Translations under genes and position numbers: made by a program
Origin: Mucispirillum schaedleri
GTDB lineage: Bacteria; Chrysiogenota; Deferribacteres; Deferribacterales; Mucispirillaceae
Assembly: GCA_949287985.1 (NCBI GenBank)
Contig: CASEIN010000031.1
Location: 1-64,000 of the forward strand
Reading direction: 5' to 3'
DNA length: 64,000 nucleotides
The notes under the pieces: model-generated
What the model was told of the DNA's origin: nothing
Databases searched by the model: none
The model's input: only the letters and a program-made list of their open reading frames with translations
Shown here: piece by piece, positions 45,421 to 54,881 of the stretch
Numbering within the stretch: the stretch's first letter is position 1
Layout of the letters: the number at the start of each line of letters is the position of its first letter

Positions 45421-47034
45421 ATGAATGACAATCCAACTAGTCAGGAATCAGGTAAAGTAGCTGATGTGCAACTCAATGACAAGAAAGAGAAAAAGCAAAA
45501 AGTTATCATAGGTTATTCAGCTACGCAAAGAATAGGTTTAGTGCTTGGTCCTGTTTTATTTATTATTATGTTACTTTTACCAGTTCCAGAAGGTATGGAG
45601 GTTTCTGCTATGCGAGTAGCAGCCATTACAGTATTAATGGCAATATGGTGGATTACAGAAGCAGTGCCTATACCTGCTACTTCATTATTACCGATTTTAT
45701 TTTATCCATTTCTAGGTGTAGCACCTGTTGGGGAAGTTACAGCACAGTATGCAAACCCTACAATATACTTATTTATTGGTGGTTTCTTTGTTGCAGTTAC
45801 TATGGAAAGGTGGAACCTTCACAGACGTATTGCACTATACACTATTAAGCTTGTAGGCACAAGCCCTGCTAAAATGACATTAGGTTTTATGGTTGCAACA
45901 GGTTTTATTTCCATGTGGGTGTCAAATACAGCTACAGCTATGATGATGGTTCCTATTGGTTTAGCAGTTATTGCACAAGTTACAGGGATTTCTTCAAAAC
46001 AGCTCCTTGATGGCAGTGTAGGTGAAAGGGAGCAAAACTTTGGTAAAGGTTTAATGCTTGCTATTGCATATGCTGCTTCTATTGGTGGTATTGCAACGAT
46101 TATAGGAACTCCTCCAAATACTATTATGGTTGGTATGCTTAACACTACTTATGGTCAAACAATATCATTTGCTGAATGGATGATGCTTGGTTTACCACTT
46201 GTAATTATAATGCTTGCAATAACTTGGGTTTTAATTGTTAAATTCCTTTTCAAAACAAAAGATTTAAAACTAGCAGATGGCGAAAAAGTTATTGATGATG
46301 AAATCAAAAAAATGGGTAAAATCAAAAAAGAAGAACAAATAGTTTTAGCAGTATTTATATTAGTTGGTCTTTTATGGGTATTTAACCCTGTATTGGTTGA
46401 TGCAATTCCTGCATTAAAAGGCAAATTAAATGATACTGTTATTGCAATGTTTGGAACAATGCTTTTATTTATAATCCCTGCTAACTGGAAAACAGGTGAG
46501 TTTATACTTGACTGGAAAACAGCAGTAAAAATTCCTTGGGATATAGTTCTTCTTTTTGGTGGTGGTTTTGCTGTAGCTTCTGGTTTTGAAAAATCAGGTC
46601 TTGCAAAATATATCGCTCAACAGCTTAATGGTTTAGAAGGGCTTCACATGTTAGTATTTATTACAATAGTAACATTACTTGTAGTATTTTTAACAGAGAT
46701 TACATCAAACACAGCTACAGCTACATTACTTGTTCCAATAATGGGTGCTTCAGCAGTTGCACTTGGTATCCACCCATATGCAACAATAGTTCCTGCATGT
46801 GTTGCTGCATCTTTTGCATTTATGTTACCTGTTGCTACCCCACCAAATGCAGTAGTATTTGGTAGTGGTGCCGTCCGTATTAAAGATATGGCAAAAGCAG
46901 GGCTTTGGTTAAATCTGCTTGGAACTGTAATTATAGTAATTTTCATCTACTATTTTATGCCACTTCTTTGGGGTATAGATTTAAATACTACTCCAGACTG
47001 GGCATTAAATACAGCAGCTTCAGTAGCTAAATAA
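45421..47034 (+). CDS. DASS (SLC13) family sodium/dicarboxylate transporter
   Basis: Twelve or so membrane helices are present with the two duplicated SNT signatures: SMWVSNTATAMMMVP and TEITSNTATATLLVP. IWWITEAVPIPATSLLP and ATPPNAVVFGSG are further family blocks. Likely substrates are succinate, fumarate or malate, imported with sodium. The start ATG lies behind TTGGAGG; an earlier start would add four residues. The 256 bp upstream hold no clear feature, and a perfect hairpin follows. Confidence 0.93.
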   Translation: MNDNPTSQESGKVADVQLNDKKEKKQKVIIGYSATQRIGLVLGPVLFIIMLLLPVPEGMEVSAMRVAAITVLMAIWWITEAVPIPATSLLPILFYPFLGVAPVGEVTAQYANPTIYLFIGGFFVAVTMERWNLHRRIALYTIKLVGTSPAKMTLGFMVATGFISMWVSNTATAMMMVPIGLAVIAQVTGISSKQLLDGSVGEREQNFGKGLMLAIAYAASIGGIATIIGTPPNTIMVGMLNTTYGQTISFAEWMMLGLPLVIIMLAITWVLIVKFLFKTKDLKLADGEKVIDDEIKKMGKIKKEEQIVLAVFILVGLLWVFNPVLVDAIPALKGKLNDTVIAMFGTMLLFIIPANWKTGEFILDWKTAVKIPWDIVLLFGGGFAVASGFEKSGLAKYIAQQLNGLEGLHMLVFITIVTLLVVFLTEITSNTATATLLVPIMGASAVALGIHPYATIVPACVAASFAFMLPVATPPNAVVFGSGAVRIKDMAKAGLWLNLLGTVIIVIFIYYFMPLLWGIDLNTTPDWALNTAASVAK

Positions 47035-47070
47035 TTACTTGATAGATATTTATTAAAGGGGGTAGATTAC

Positions 47071-47115
47071 TGAGGCGAACCCCATTTATTTGTCCAATAA
47101 ATGGGGTTCGCCTCA
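47071..47115. repeat. Perfect 20-bp inverted repeat without T-tract
   Basis: Two exactly complementary 20-base arms (starting TGAGGCGAACCCC) flank the loop TGTCC. GC content is far above the local average. It is downstream of the dicarboxylate transporter. The lack of a T-tract means it is not a classic terminator, but it could stabilise the mRNA end. The remaining 257 bp up to the next gene show nothing I can name. Confidence 0.85.
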
Positions 47116-47372
47116 AAATAACAATATAAATTTATATTAATAATACATTATATAATATAAATGACCATAATATAATTAATTTAATTATATTTTTATGGAA
47201 GATTACAGAATAGCTTATACAAAACAATACACTATAAATTAGAAATGAAAATATTTCAGAGTAAAACTGTATAAAAGAAATTGTTGTAAGTAATTATATT
47301 AGTTAAATGAATTTTTATATTAAATTATAAGCTATTATAATCACATATGTATATATAAAAGTTAATAATAAA

Positions 47373-47837
47373 TTAACCTTTCGTATGGGCCCTTGCTTCA
47401 AGTAAATGAATATGAATACACACAACTTCTGTAATATCTAATGTTTTTATAGGAAATTCATTATATTTTTTACCAGTATATTTTTCCATTAATAAATCAA
47501 GTGCAAAAGATTTATCTTCATATGACTGTAAAAATTCTGCATGGCCTTTGCCATAAACAGAATAAAAATAGCTTGAATGGCCACAGGCAGTATCAGCTTT
47601 TTTTAAACCATCATATCTATCTGCCTGAAAAGTTATAATATCCCTTTTTAAAAAAGGTATTTTTTTTCCTTTAAGCCCAGTATGGAAATAAAGCTTATTA
47701 TCAAAATATGCAAAATTAACTGGAACAATATAAGCATGCCCTTCATCATCAACTAAACCAAGATGTAATATTTCCATTGATGAAAGAGCAGCAATTTTTT
47801 CGTTTTCATCATGTATTATTCTATTGCTTTTACCCAT
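47373..47837 (-). CDS. Pyridoxamine-phosphate-oxidase-like flavin-binding protein (NimA type)
   Basis: This is a split-barrel fold protein. MEILHLGLVDDEGHAYIVPV, NFAYFDNKLYFHTGLKGKK and YFYSVYGKGHAEFL match the NimA/PPOx family that binds FMN. The catalytic activity in this organism is unknown; relatives include nitroimidazole reductases. It is coupled to the upstream IclR regulator (TAATG overlap), so the pair forms an operon. Confidence 0.82.
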   Translation of the reverse strand: MGKSNRIIHDENEKIAALSSMEILHLGLVDDEGHAYIVPVNFAYFDNKLYFHTGLKGKKIPFLKRDIITFQADRYDGLKKADTACGHSSYFYSVYGKGHAEFLQSYEDKSFALDLLMEKYTGKKYNEFPIKTLDITEVVCIHIHLLEARAHTKG

Positions 47838-48619
47838 TAGTTTTGATAGCCAAGCCTTTTAGATATTTCTTTAGCATATTTTTTTGCAATAGGCAGTATA
47901 TCATTTACAAGCCTTTCATGGCTCATTCTATACCCTGGGCCTGCAACACTAATTGCTGCAACAGGTGTCCCTAAATAATCTTTAATAGGCACAGCAATGC
48001 AGCATACATTATTTTCAAACTCCTGGTTATCAATGGCATATTCGTTAGCACTAACTTCTTTTAAATGTTTTTTCAATTCAGGCAAAGAAGTAATAGTATA
48101 ATCAGTATATTTTTTTAATCTTGCACCAAGATACATTTTATTAAGTTCATCTTCACCAGAAAAAGCAAGCTGCACTTTACCAATAGATGTGCAGTATGCA
48201 GGCACATCTTTACCAACACGAGAAACTATACGGACAGGGTGGTCTGCTTCAACTAAATCAAGGTATATAACATTGCCTTCTCTCAATATACCCACATAGC
48301 AGGCTTCACCAACTTCTGATACTATTTTTTCCATAAATGGACGAGCAAGGCGCAGGAAACCTAATTTATTAATAAATTTCTGACCTAAATTAAAAATACC
48401 AATACCAAGTCTGTAGTTTTCTGTAACAGGATTTTGTTCTATATAGCCACAAGCAGATAAAGTAGCTAAAAGTCTAAACACATTATTTTTATGTAAACCA
48501 AGTGTTTTAGAAAGTTCGGTAACTCCAAACTCATCTTTATCATAATTTGTTCTAAAAACTTCAAAAAGCTGTAAAGCATGCTGAACCGATTGGATAGATT
48601 TTACATTAGGTTTATACAT
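47837..48619 (-). CDS. IclR-family transcriptional regulator
   Basis: The N-terminal winged helix-turn-helix (about 5-65) contains FGVTELSKTLGLHKNNVFRLL. The effector domain follows with LEVDHPVRIVSRVG-like text (VEADHPVRIVSRVGKDVP) and YCTSIGKVQLAF. The start is chosen at the ATG after AGGAGAA; a TTG six codons upstream is less likely. It may regulate the flavin-protein gene or the neighbouring dicarboxylate transporter. The effector is unknown. Confidence 0.92.
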   Translation of the reverse strand: MYKPNVKSIQSVQHALQLFEVFRTNYDKDEFGVTELSKTLGLHKNNVFRLLATLSACGYIEQNPVTENYRLGIGIFNLGQKFINKLGFLRLARPFMEKIVSEVGEACYVGILREGNVIYLDLVEADHPVRIVSRVGKDVPAYCTSIGKVQLAFSGEDELNKMYLGARLKKYTDYTITSLPELKKHLKEVSANEYAIDNQEFENNVCCIAVPIKDYLGTPVAAISVAGPGYRMSHERLVNDILPIAKKYAKEISKRLGYQN

Positions 48620-48794
48620 AACAATATTCTCCTGCAAATATATTATGTAAATTATAGAATAATGTTATAGATTTGGCAAGAAAATTATATTAAAAACATA
48701 AAAAAAGATGCATAAAATATATATAAAAATTTTTATATATAAATTATACATTTATTATCAATAAGTTATTGGTAAGTAAAAATGCAAATATATA

Positions 48795-49886
48795 TTATTT
48801 GCTGGTATTTTTTTGTGTTTCTTCTGTAGCTTTTGGTTGTGGAAGTGGTTTTTCAAATACGTAAGTATCTATTAATATTTTAATAAAAGCTGCAATTGGC
48901 AGTGCTATAAGCATACCAAGAAAACCACCTAGAGAGCCACCTATCATTAAGCCTACAATAACAACAACTGGGCTTATACCTAAACTATCGCCAACTATTT
49001 TTGGAGTAACTACCATACTTTCAATAACCTGCACTATTACATAACCTATTATTGTATATACAATAGGTAAAAATTGATGGAATGTAAGTGCTGTAGCAAT
49101 AATTGCACTAATTAAACCTACAGTAAAGCCCACATAAGGTATCATTGCTCCATAGCCTGTAAGTATACCTATAAAGAGCCAGCCTTTAACACCAAGTATT
49201 AAAAGGACAGCACTATACATTACTGAAAGTATTGTCCCAACTAAAAACATACCTCTAAAATATTTGCCGATTAATGTTTCAAATTGAGATACATGCTCTA
49301 CTACTTTTTCTAATTTGAACCTAACAATTACTTTATTTGTAAACTGTTTAAAATCAGGAAATTCTACAAGTAAAAAGAATACAAGCACAGGCACAATAAA
49401 TACATTTACAAGCACCCCTGCAATATTTGCAGCAGAAAGAGCAGCAGATGATAATGTATTTAAAATATATTTAGAAATAATACCTATTCTTTCAGTTATA
49501 TATGCTTTGCTTGTTTCAAAATCAAGTGATGATTCTATATTAAATTTTGCAAGCATTTTTTCAATAAAAGCAAAAACATTATTAATATACTGTGGTGTAT
49601 GGTCAATAATATATTTTATATCATTTACCATAGCAGGCACAAGCCCCATTAATAGTAATAGTATAAAAAATATTAAAATCAACACAAGTAATAAAACACT
49701 TAAAAATCGTGGTATATGAAGCTTAACAAAAAAATCAACAATTGGATTTAAAAGATAAGCTATTAAAACAGAAATAATAAAAATAATTAAAATATCTCGT
49801 GTTGCATTTAATAAAAATAATACAAATAAAGAACTGGCAAATATAGCAATATTTTTCAAAGAAAAATCTATATCGTTAAATTTCAT
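48795..49886 (-). CDS. AI-2E family transporter (PerM/YdiK-like)
   Basis: About eight membrane helices surround a central region (KFTNKVIVRFKLEKVVEHVS) and a C-terminal GSLGGFLGMLIALPIAAFIKIL block typical of the family. Members export autoinducer-2 or act as Na/H antiporters. The substrate here is not known. The ribosome site is GGTGGG. It lies 20 bp after the TPR gene of the same direction. Confidence 0.9.
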   Translation of the reverse strand: MKFNDIDFSLKNIAIFASSLFVLFLLNATRDILIIFIISVLIAYLLNPIVDFFVKLHIPRFLSVLLLVLILIFFILLLLMGLVPAMVNDIKYIIDHTPQYINNVFAFIEKMLAKFNIESSLDFETSKAYITERIGIISKYILNTLSSAALSAANIAGVLVNVFIVPVLVFFLLVEFPDFKQFTNKVIVRFKLEKVVEHVSQFETLIGKYFRGMFLVGTILSVMYSAVLLILGVKGWLFIGILTGYGAMIPYVGFTVGLISAIIATALTFHQFLPIVYTIIGYVIVQVIESMVVTPKIVGDSLGISPVVVIVGLMIGGSLGGFLGMLIALPIAAFIKILIDTYVFEKPLPQPKATEETQKNTSK

Positions 49887-49906
49887 TTATACCCACCATA
49901 TATAAA

Positions 49907-50641
49907 TTAAATATTATCAATCTCAAGATTATTGGGAAATAAAGATGCTGCTTCTGTTTTTAAAAGTTTAAGTTCATCTTCTCTATCAGTTTTAGATAGT
50001 GTTGTCAAGTAGAACTTAATAAATGAAAAGTTACGATACCCTTTGTTATATATTACTTTACAAATATTTGCAGCATCATTGAAGTTACCATTTTCAAAAT
50101 TTATTTTAGATGATTCCAGTAACGCATCAATATAATCAGGGTTAATATTTATTGCTTTATCTAAATCTTGTAATGCCTGTTTATCTTTTGAAAGCTGGTA
50201 TCTTGTAATCGCTCTATAATAATAAGCATCAGCAAAATCTGGACTTTTTTCAAGGACATCAGTAAATATATTTTCTGCATCATTCATTAGCCCTTGTTGA
50301 AAATATACTTGACCTAGTAAAAATCTTGAACGCTGGTGTTCTGGGTTTATATTAATTGTTTTAAGAAGTATATCATGTGCTTTATCTAAGGCCATAAGCC
50401 TGTAATAGCAAAGCCCAAGCTTATATAAATACATAGATTTATTAGGAGAATATTCCACTGCTTTTACAAAATGTTTGCAGGCTTCAGAAAGATTGTTTAA
50501 ATCACTGTAACATAAGCCTAAATGATAATGGGCAGCACCTAAATCATAACCATTATTATTAATATGTTCATTTAAAAGCTTAATAGCTTTAGATAAATCA
50601 CCAGATAAATATTCATCAATTCCTGCGTGCAGACTATCCAT
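49907..50641 (-). CDS. Tetratricopeptide repeat protein
   Basis: Five or six TPR units run through the 244 residues (AAHYHLGLCYSDLNNLSEAC, MYLYKLGLCYYRLMALDKAH, SRFLLGQVYFQQGLMNDAE, AYYYRAITRYQLSKDKQAL). No signal peptide or catalytic domain is seen, so it is probably a cytoplasmic scaffold. It lies 1 bp after rluD and has an AAGGGG site. Confidence 0.88.
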   Translation of the reverse strand: MDSLHAGIDEYLSGDLSKAIKLLNEHINNNGYDLGAAHYHLGLCYSDLNNLSEACKHFVKAVEYSPNKSMYLYKLGLCYYRLMALDKAHDILLKTININPEHQRSRFLLGQVYFQQGLMNDAENIFTDVLEKSPDFADAYYYRAITRYQLSKDKQALQDLDKAININPDYIDALLESSKINFENGNFNDAANICKVIYNKGYRNFSFIKFYLTTLSKTDREDELKLLKTEAASLFPNNLEIDNI

Positions 50642-50642
50642 A

Positions 50643-51539
50643 TTATTCCCCTTTAAGTTGTTCTTGTAAGGTTACCATATCTTTTGGCAGTTGTAAAGAA
50701 AGAGTAAGTGTTTGGTTTGTATCAGGTGGTATAAACTCTAAAAAATAAGAATGAAGTGCCTGCCTTTTAAAATCATATAACGGCTTTCCACCATAAAGAA
50801 TATCACCTGCTAAAGCATGCCCCATGCTTGCAGCATGAACTCTAATTTGATGAGTTCTGCCTGTATAAATAGTTACTTCAGCTAAAAATGCTTTTTTATA
50901 TTTTTCTATAACTTTAAAATGGCTTTTAGCATACTTGCCATCATTATTAACAGCCATTTTTTGCCTGTTATACTTATCTCTTGCAATGGGTGCTTCAATT
51001 GTTTTTTCTACAAAGTTTGGAACACCACAGCATATGGCAAGGTATTTTTTTGTAATGGCTCTCTCTGAAAAAAGCTTGGAAAGTTTCATTCTATAATCTG
51101 TATTTTTAGCGATTATCATAAGCCCTGATGTATCTTTATCAAGCCTGTGAACAATGCCTGGGCGAAAGTCGTTATCTTCATCTTCTATTGTAAAGGTATA
51201 TAAAAGTGCATTTACTAATGTATTATCAAAATTTCCGGGAGCTGGGTGAACAGTTAAACCTGCAGGCTTATTTATAACTGCAAAATTTTCATTATCATAA
51301 ACAATATCAAAAGGAATATTTTTTGGTGTTAAATCAATTTGCTTTTCATCTGGAAAAGTAAGGTGGATAATATCCCCTGCTTTAAGTTTTGATGATTTTT
51401 TAGCAACCTTATTATTAATCAGTACAAGATTATTTTCAAATAATGATAGTATGTAAGACCTGCTTTTACCACTAAGGCGGGCACAGGCACTATCTGCTCT
51501 TTCGTTATCAATATCGTTTATATAATCTTTTTCTTCCAT
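50643..51539 (-). CDS. rluD: 23S rRNA pseudouridine synthase RluD family
   Basis: There is an N-terminal S4 domain (about 10-70) and then the RluA catalytic fold with GIVHRLDKDTSGLMIIAKN, containing the essential Asp. Later motifs are GRTHQIRVHAASMGHALAGD and LHSYFLEF. It converts uridines 1911, 1915 and 1917 of helix 69 to pseudouridine in E. coli; the exact target here is inferred. Length 298 aa is typical. Confidence 0.9.
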   Translation of the reverse strand: MEEKDYINDIDNERADSACARLSGKSRSYILSLFENNLVLINNKVAKKSSKLKAGDIIHLTFPDEKQIDLTPKNIPFDIVYDNENFAVINKPAGLTVHPAPGNFDNTLVNALLYTFTIEDEDNDFRPGIVHRLDKDTSGLMIIAKNTDYRMKLSKLFSERAITKKYLAICCGVPNFVEKTIEAPIARDKYNRQKMAVNNDGKYAKSHFKVIEKYKKAFLAEVTIYTGRTHQIRVHAASMGHALAGDILYGGKPLYDFKRQALHSYFLEFIPPDTNQTLTLSLQLPKDMVTLQEQLKGE

Positions 51540-51713
51540 TTATATATTTATAATAGATATAGAAAAATTTACAAGCAAAATATTAAATAAACAAAAAAAT
51601 AAATATAATAGTCATATTTTACTTGACTATATACAAATTAATTGGTAAAAATATCATTCACTCTTGCTATAGAATATAATTGTCTATGGCTAAAAACCGT
51701 AAGGGAGGTCCTA

Positions 51714-52154
51714 ATGAGGACATATGAAACTATTTTTATTCTTAAGTCTAGCTTAACGACTGAAGAACAAGAAAAACACATTGAATTTTACAAAGAAAAC
51801 ATCACTTCTCACGGTGGGGAGCTGGTGAAAGTTGATGTTTGGGGTAAACAAGCACTTGCTTATCCTATCGAAAAACAAACTGAAGGTTTTTACGTATTAA
51901 TTCAGTTTAAAGCAGAAAGCAGCTACATTAACAATGAGCTTGAAAAACGCTATCAGTTTAATGAAGATGTTCTACGTTATGTTATAGTTATGCTTGATGA
52001 GAAAAAATTTAAGCTTAACCCTCGTAAAGAGCCAGTTCGCAGAGAACGTCCTGCTGACAAGGCTGGTAAAGCTAAAAATGAAAACGGCGAAGAAGTAGAA
52101 GATATGCAGGAAGAAAATATCTCTATGGAAGAAGCTCAAACTCAAGAGCAGTAA
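51714..52154 (+). CDS. rpsF: 30S ribosomal protein S6
   Basis: The S6 fold occupies residues 1-100 (MRTYETIFILKSSLTTEE, VDVWGKQALAYPIEKQTEG, ENDVLRYVIV-like end). A charged 45-residue C-terminal tail rich in Glu and Lys is longer than in E. coli. The ATG with GGGAGG upstream is the correct start; an earlier open frame extends 24 codons but has no site. First gene of rpsF-ssb-rpsR. Confidence 0.96.
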   Translation: MRTYETIFILKSSLTTEEQEKHIEFYKENITSHGGELVKVDVWGKQALAYPIEKQTEGFYVLIQFKAESSYINNELEKRYQFNEDVLRYVIVMLDEKKFKLNPRKEPVRRERPADKAGKAKNENGEEVEDMQEENISMEEAQTQEQ

Positions 52155-52175
52155 TCTCTTTTAAGGAGAATAACC

Positions 52176-52586
52176 ATGGCTTCATATAACAAAGTTGTGT
52201 TAATGGGTAATGTTACAAGAATACCTGATGTAAGGAATTTGCCGGGAAGTGCAACAGTTGTTGCAACAACAGGCTTAGCTGTTAACCGTAAATATAAAGA
52301 TAAAGAAGAAGTTATGTTTATTGATATTGTGGTATACGGTAAACAGGCAGAAACTATGGGCATGTATGTTACAAAAGGCACTCCATTACTTGTGGAAGGA
52401 AGATTATCTTTCAGACAGTGGGAGCAGGAAGGCCAAAAACGCTCTAAACATGAAGTCATTGTTGAGTCATTCCAAATGGTTGGAGGACGCAAAGACAGGG
52501 AATTCGACGAAAGTATGGTGGATAAAGACGATTTAAAAATGCCATCAGATGATAGTATGATACGCGACGAAGATGTCCCTTTTTAA
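52176..52586 (+). CDS. ssb: Single-stranded DNA-binding protein
   Basis: An OB-fold occupies residues 1-105 (NKVVLMGNVTRIPDVR, FIDIVVYGKQAE). A short acidic tail follows, ending in DEDVPF in place of the usual DDIPF; this tip binds repair partners. Length 136 aa is on the short side. It lies 21 bp after rpsF with AAGGAG upstream. Confidence 0.96.
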   Translation: MASYNKVVLMGNVTRIPDVRNLPGSATVVATTGLAVNRKYKDKEEVMFIDIVVYGKQAETMGMYVTKGTPLLVEGRLSFRQWEQEGQKRSKHEVIVESFQMVGGRKDREFDESMVDKDDLKMPSDDSMIRDEDVPF

Positions 52587-52615
52587 AATTAGCTTAAATA
52601 TAATGGAGGACAGTT

Positions 52616-52846
52616 ATGGCTGTTATTAAAAAAAGATTTCAAAAGAAAAAAGTTTGTCGCTTTTGTGTTGACAAAATAGATATTGATTATAAAGACGCAA
52701 AATTATTACGTCAGTTTATTACAGAAAGAGGTAAAATTATGCCTCGCAGATTAACTGGCACTTGTGCAAAACACCAAAGGCAGTTAGCAGCAGCTGTTAA
52801 AACTGCAAGAATTATTGCATTAGTTCCTTTTACACTTAACAAGTAA
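52616..52846 (+). CDS. rpsR: 30S ribosomal protein S18
   Basis: [18 protein letters not shown] and [20 protein letters not shown] are the S18 core. Length 76 aa is typical. S18 pairs with S6 on the small subunit. The ribosome site is TGGAGGA. A hairpin follows instead of rplI. Confidence 0.97.
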   Translation: MAVIKKRFQKKKVCRFCVDKIDIDYKDAKLLRQFITERGKIMPRRLTGTCAKHQRQLAAAVKTARIIALVPFTLNK

Positions 52847-52861
52847 TTTATATTAATATAT

Positions 52862-52888
52862 CACCAGTAGTTTTTAAAGCTACTGGTG
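52862..52888 (+). terminator. Hairpin after rpsR
   Basis: CACCAGTAG and CTACTGGTG pair over 9 bp around TTTTTAAAG. It lacks a T-tract, so read-through to the next gene is expected; it may act as an attenuator. Confidence 0.45.
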
Positions 52889-52905
52889 CTTAGTGGTATT
52901 TCAAG

Positions 52906-53946
52906 ATGACAGGCTCAGCACAGTTATACTCAATATTAAGTTTTTTATCATTTTATCTTATATATATTACGTCCAAATCTATTTTTTCTTTTTTTGGAGT
53001 AATTTTATTTATTGCTTCAGGCATTGCTTTACTTGCTTACTTTGAGTCAAAATTTCGTTCAAAAAAATCAGATATTATCTCTGTAGTTTTTTACATATTA
53101 TTTACTGCATTTTTTCTTGTGCTTCCAAAATTAAACAGTGTTATTGCAAATAGTGGTATAAGTATTAATGCTGCAAACCTTCAAGGTTACTGGATGCCTG
53201 TTTATGTTATAATCATATTAATACCAGTATATTTTTTATATAAAAACAGGCAGCATAACAGACCTATGTATATTCCTGTGCTTTTAGCTGCTTTTATTCC
53301 TTTAGCTGTTACAGGTTTAGCACTACTTTTACTTGATGGGTTTAGAAATTACAGCATTAACACAATAGCTAATATTATACAAGTAAGTGTAATAGACTAT
53401 ATTACACAAATTAAAAATACAGCAGGAAACCAGCTGCCTGAAGTTTATGGGGATATATTATCATATGCTACATTAAATAAAATGCAGATAGCAAAGCAGA
53501 TTGTTTATTTATCACCATCATGGGTAGCATCATCATTTATATTAGTAATATATATGGCAGACAGGTTTAAGCCATTAATAAAAGATAATGCACTAGTAGT
53601 AAGAGAGTTTAGAATACCAGATGCACTTGTATGGGTATTAATTGCAGGTGGTTTTTTAATACTTGTGCCAAATGAAGTAGTAAAATTTGTATCCTATAAT
53701 ATATTAATAATATTTGGTATACTTTACTTCTTCCAAGGTATGCAGATAACAAACAGAATATTAGATAGATTTCAAGTATCATTTTTCTTTAGAATGTTGC
53801 TTTTTATGTTTATATTTATTGATTTTGTAATGTTTGCCGTAATTATTATTATGATAGGCTTATTTAGCATATGGTATAAACCAAAATGGCTTTATCAAGA
53901 AGATAACAGTGACAATAAAGGCGATAATAATGGAAACAACAGCTAA
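52906..53946 (+). CDS. DUF2232 (YybS-like) membrane protein
   Basis: Seven to nine hydrophobic helices cover the 346 residues. The region NKMQIAKQIVYLSPSWVASS and the position directly after rpsF-ssb-rpsR match DUF2232 proteins, which are often found there. The role is unknown. A Lys/Asn/Asp-rich tail ends the protein. The next gene starts inside its last codons. Confidence 0.78.
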   Translation: MTGSAQLYSILSFLSFYLIYITSKSIFSFFGVILFIASGIALLAYFESKFRSKKSDIISVVFYILFTAFFLVLPKLNSVIANSGISINAANLQGYWMPVYVIIILIPVYFLYKNRQHNRPMYIPVLLAAFIPLAVTGLALLLLDGFRNYSINTIANIIQVSVIDYITQIKNTAGNQLPEVYGDILSYATLNKMQIAKQIVYLSPSWVASSFILVIYMADRFKPLIKDNALVVREFRIPDALVWVLIAGGFLILVPNEVVKFVSYNILIIFGILYFFQGMQITNRILDRFQVSFFFRMLLFMFIFIDFVMFAVIIIMIGLFSIWYKPKWLYQEDNSDNKGDNNGNNS

Positions 53947-54880
53947 CGAGCATAAAGGGGAAAAAACAAAAGCCACAAAAGTAGCAATTACAGTAGCATT
54001 TTGTTTAGCAGTATCTAAAGCAGTAGTTGGGTTTATTACTGGCTCTCTTTCAATTCTCTCATCAGCAGTAGATTCTATTTTAGATATTGCAGCATCATTT
54101 TTTAACTTTATAGCCATAAAAAAAGCAGAAGAACCAGCAGATACAGGTCATCAATATGGTCATGGCAAATATGAAGCAATGGCAACATTTATACAGTCTA
54201 TAATCATATTTGTATCAGGCTTATTTATCTTAATTTCAGCATGGGATAAATTTATCCATAATAAACACCCTGAAGTATCAAATGCCGGCTTTGTGGTAAT
54301 GGGTATTTCTATTGGGGCTACTGTATTTTTAACAATCTATCTTCGCTATATGGCAAAAAAAGAAAATTCTTTAGTGCTTGAAGCAGATGCTATGCACTAC
54401 TCTATAGATTTATATACAAATATAGGCATATTAATAGCTTTATTTATTATTAAATATACTGGTCTTACGGTAATAGATTCCATAGTAGCAGCCATAGTTG
54501 CAGTATATATTATATTTTCTGCCATAAAATTAAGTTTACAGGTATCAAAACAGCTGCTAGATTCAAGTATTGAAGAAGAAGTATATAACAAGCTTGTAAA
54601 AGTATTAGAAAGTTTTGGGGAATATCATCTTGATTTTCACAGGCTTAGAACAAGAAGTGCAGGTAATGAAATATTTATAGACATGCACTTAACACTATGC
54701 AGAAAACTAACTCTTGAAGAAGTGCATCAAATAACAGATATAATAGAGCATGCCATATCAAAAGAAATAAAAGGTGCAGATGTTACAATACATCCCGAAC
54801 CATGTGAACACACTGGCGATGATGATAGTGAATGTAACTCAAAAAGAATAAGGCAGGGGCTTGAAAAATTACAGGTTTAA
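53930..54880 (+). CDS. Cation diffusion facilitator metal-efflux protein
   Basis: This is a six-helix transporter of the FieF/CDF family. Metal-site motifs are SAVDSILDIAAS (DxxxD type), YGHGKYEAMA and EADAMHYSIDL. The C-terminal cytoplasmic domain (about 210-295) contains FIDMHLTL and HPEPCEH. The metal, zinc, iron or manganese, is not determined. The start is the ATG after AAAGGCG, overlapping the previous gene by 17 bp. Confidence 0.92.
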   Translation: METTANEHKGEKTKATKVAITVAFCLAVSKAVVGFITGSLSILSSAVDSILDIAASFFNFIAIKKAEEPADTGHQYGHGKYEAMATFIQSIIIFVSGLFILISAWDKFIHNKHPEVSNAGFVVMGISIGATVFLTIYLRYMAKKENSLVLEADAMHYSIDLYTNIGILIALFIIKYTGLTVIDSIVAAIVAVYIIFSAIKLSLQVSKQLLDSSIEEEVYNKLVKVLESFGEYHLDFHRLRTRSAGNEIFIDMHLTLCRKLTLEEVHQITDIIEHAISKEIKGADVTIHPEPCEHTGDDDSECNSKRIRQGLEKLQV

Positions 54881-54881
54881 T

